Below, piece by piece: positions 6,072 through 6,380 of a stretch of 6,380 nucleotides of DNA. The notes beneath the pieces are model-generated. The model ran no database searches. It saw nothing but the letters and a program-made list of their open reading frames with translations, and was not told the origin of the DNA. Where the stretch lies: contig CAYTLQ010000311.1 of NCBI GenBank assembly GCA_964438715.1, positions 1-6,380 of the forward strand, written 5' to 3'. Source of the DNA: CAYTLQ01 sp964438715. GTDB lineage: Bacteria > Bacteroidota > Ignavibacteria > Ignavibacteriales > Ignavibacteriaceae. The position numbers were made by a program, and so were the translations under genes. Position 1 is the first letter of the stretch, and the number at the start of each line of letters is the position of its first letter.

Positions 6072-6380
6072 TTAATTTTGAAAAATAAAATCTTCCGGTA
6101 ATTCCTTCCAGGGTAATCCGTTACGATCTTTTTCAGAAACAATTGGTTCACTAATTTTCCAATCGATTCCCAATGCAGGATCGTTATATTTCAGTGTTCT
6201 TTCAGATTGTTTATTATAAAATCTTGTACATTTGTAATGAAAGATTGCTGTTTCACTGAGCACCGAAAAACCATGAGCAAAACCGGGTGGAATATAAACT
6301 CGTAACCGCTCCTTATCATTCAGTTCTACAGCAAAATGTTTACCGAATGTTGGCGAACCTCTTCTTAAATCGACTGCAAC
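6072..6380 (-). CDS. rmlC: dTDP-4-dehydrorhamnose 3,5-epimerase (C-terminal part; 5' end beyond window)
   Basis: RmlC epimerises dTDP-4-keto-6-deoxyglucose at C3 and C5, the third step of dTDP-L-rhamnose synthesis in the cytoplasm, feeding O-antigen or other surface glycans. The frame is open from the right edge to a TAA at 6074-6072, giving the last 102 residues of a protein usually about 180 long. They carry the cupin-fold hallmarks of the family in order: VDLRRGSPTFGKH, the strand YIPPGFAHGF, LSETAIFHYKCTRFY with the conserved Tyr before NKQSE, YNDPALGIDW, and the late IVSEKD motif. The N-terminal part, with the catalytic His, is off the window, so its integrity cannot be checked. No start lies in the window: the Met at 6263-6261 is internal (SVLSE context). 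Glycogen phosphorylase follows after 17 nt, so the two may share a transcript. Confidence 0.95.
   Translation of the reverse strand, partial: VAVDLRRGSPTFGKHFAVELNDKERLRVYIPPGFAHGFSVLSETAIFHYKCTRFYNKQSERTLKYNDPALGIDWKISEPIVSEKDRNGLPWKELPEDFIFQN

Noticed and set aside
6072..6263. A separate 63-residue gene starting at the ATG 6263-6261
   Set aside because: The same frame stays open to the window edge and the residues before this Met (VDLRRGSPTFG, YIPPGFAHGF) are RmlC sequence, so the Met is internal to a larger gene cut by the window.

Overview
The window looks like a piece of chromosome from an AT-rich Gram-negative bacterium of the Bacteroidota/Ignavibacteria/Calditrichota type. The best clue is the secreted protein at 2642-3487, which ends in a QNFPNPFNP...GIYFYRL...RKMILLR tail. 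That is the type A sorting domain of type IX secretion (T9SS) cargo and is very common in these lineages. Shine-Dalgarno sequences are mixed (good before some genes, absent before others), which also fits. The lineage is inferred from protein motifs only.

Layout. Five of the six genes lie on the minus strand. From the right edge, read leftwards: the 3' part of rmlC (dTDP-4-dehydrorhamnose 3,5-epimerase, running off the window at 6380), then after 17 nt a full-length glycogen phosphorylase gene (6054 down to 3574). A perfect 8-bp hairpin at 3517-3537 lies between this gene and the converging plus-strand T9SS cargo gene and probably terminates transcription from both sides. A 185-bp divergent intergenic region (2457-2641) follows. 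From it a second minus-strand cluster runs left: a KdsC-like HAD sugar-phosphate phosphatase (2456-1932), a secreted transglutaminase-like protein (1925-411, TTG start 6 nt after the phosphatase stop), and the 5' part of a secreted glycine-rich protein (393 down to the left edge). The gaps of 6 and 17 nt suggest one transcript.

How the genes may work together. RmlC makes the dTDP-L-rhamnose precursor of surface polysaccharides. The HAD phosphatase releases a free 8- or 9-carbon sugar acid (Kdo or a sialic-acid-like sugar) from its phosphate. The transglutaminase-like protein, the glycine-rich protein and the T9SS cargo are all exported. Most of the window is therefore concerned with the cell envelope and outside of the cell, and glycogen phosphorylase is the central carbon-storage gene. 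A direct functional link between the phosphatase and the transglutaminase is suggested only by adjacency.

I see no tRNA, rRNA, CRISPR array, insertion sequence or phage gene. Nothing here amounts to a clearly new system. The points most worth checking are the substrate of the HAD phosphatase, whose substrate loop is not the usual KdsC one, and the transglutaminase, whose N-terminal region I cannot assign.
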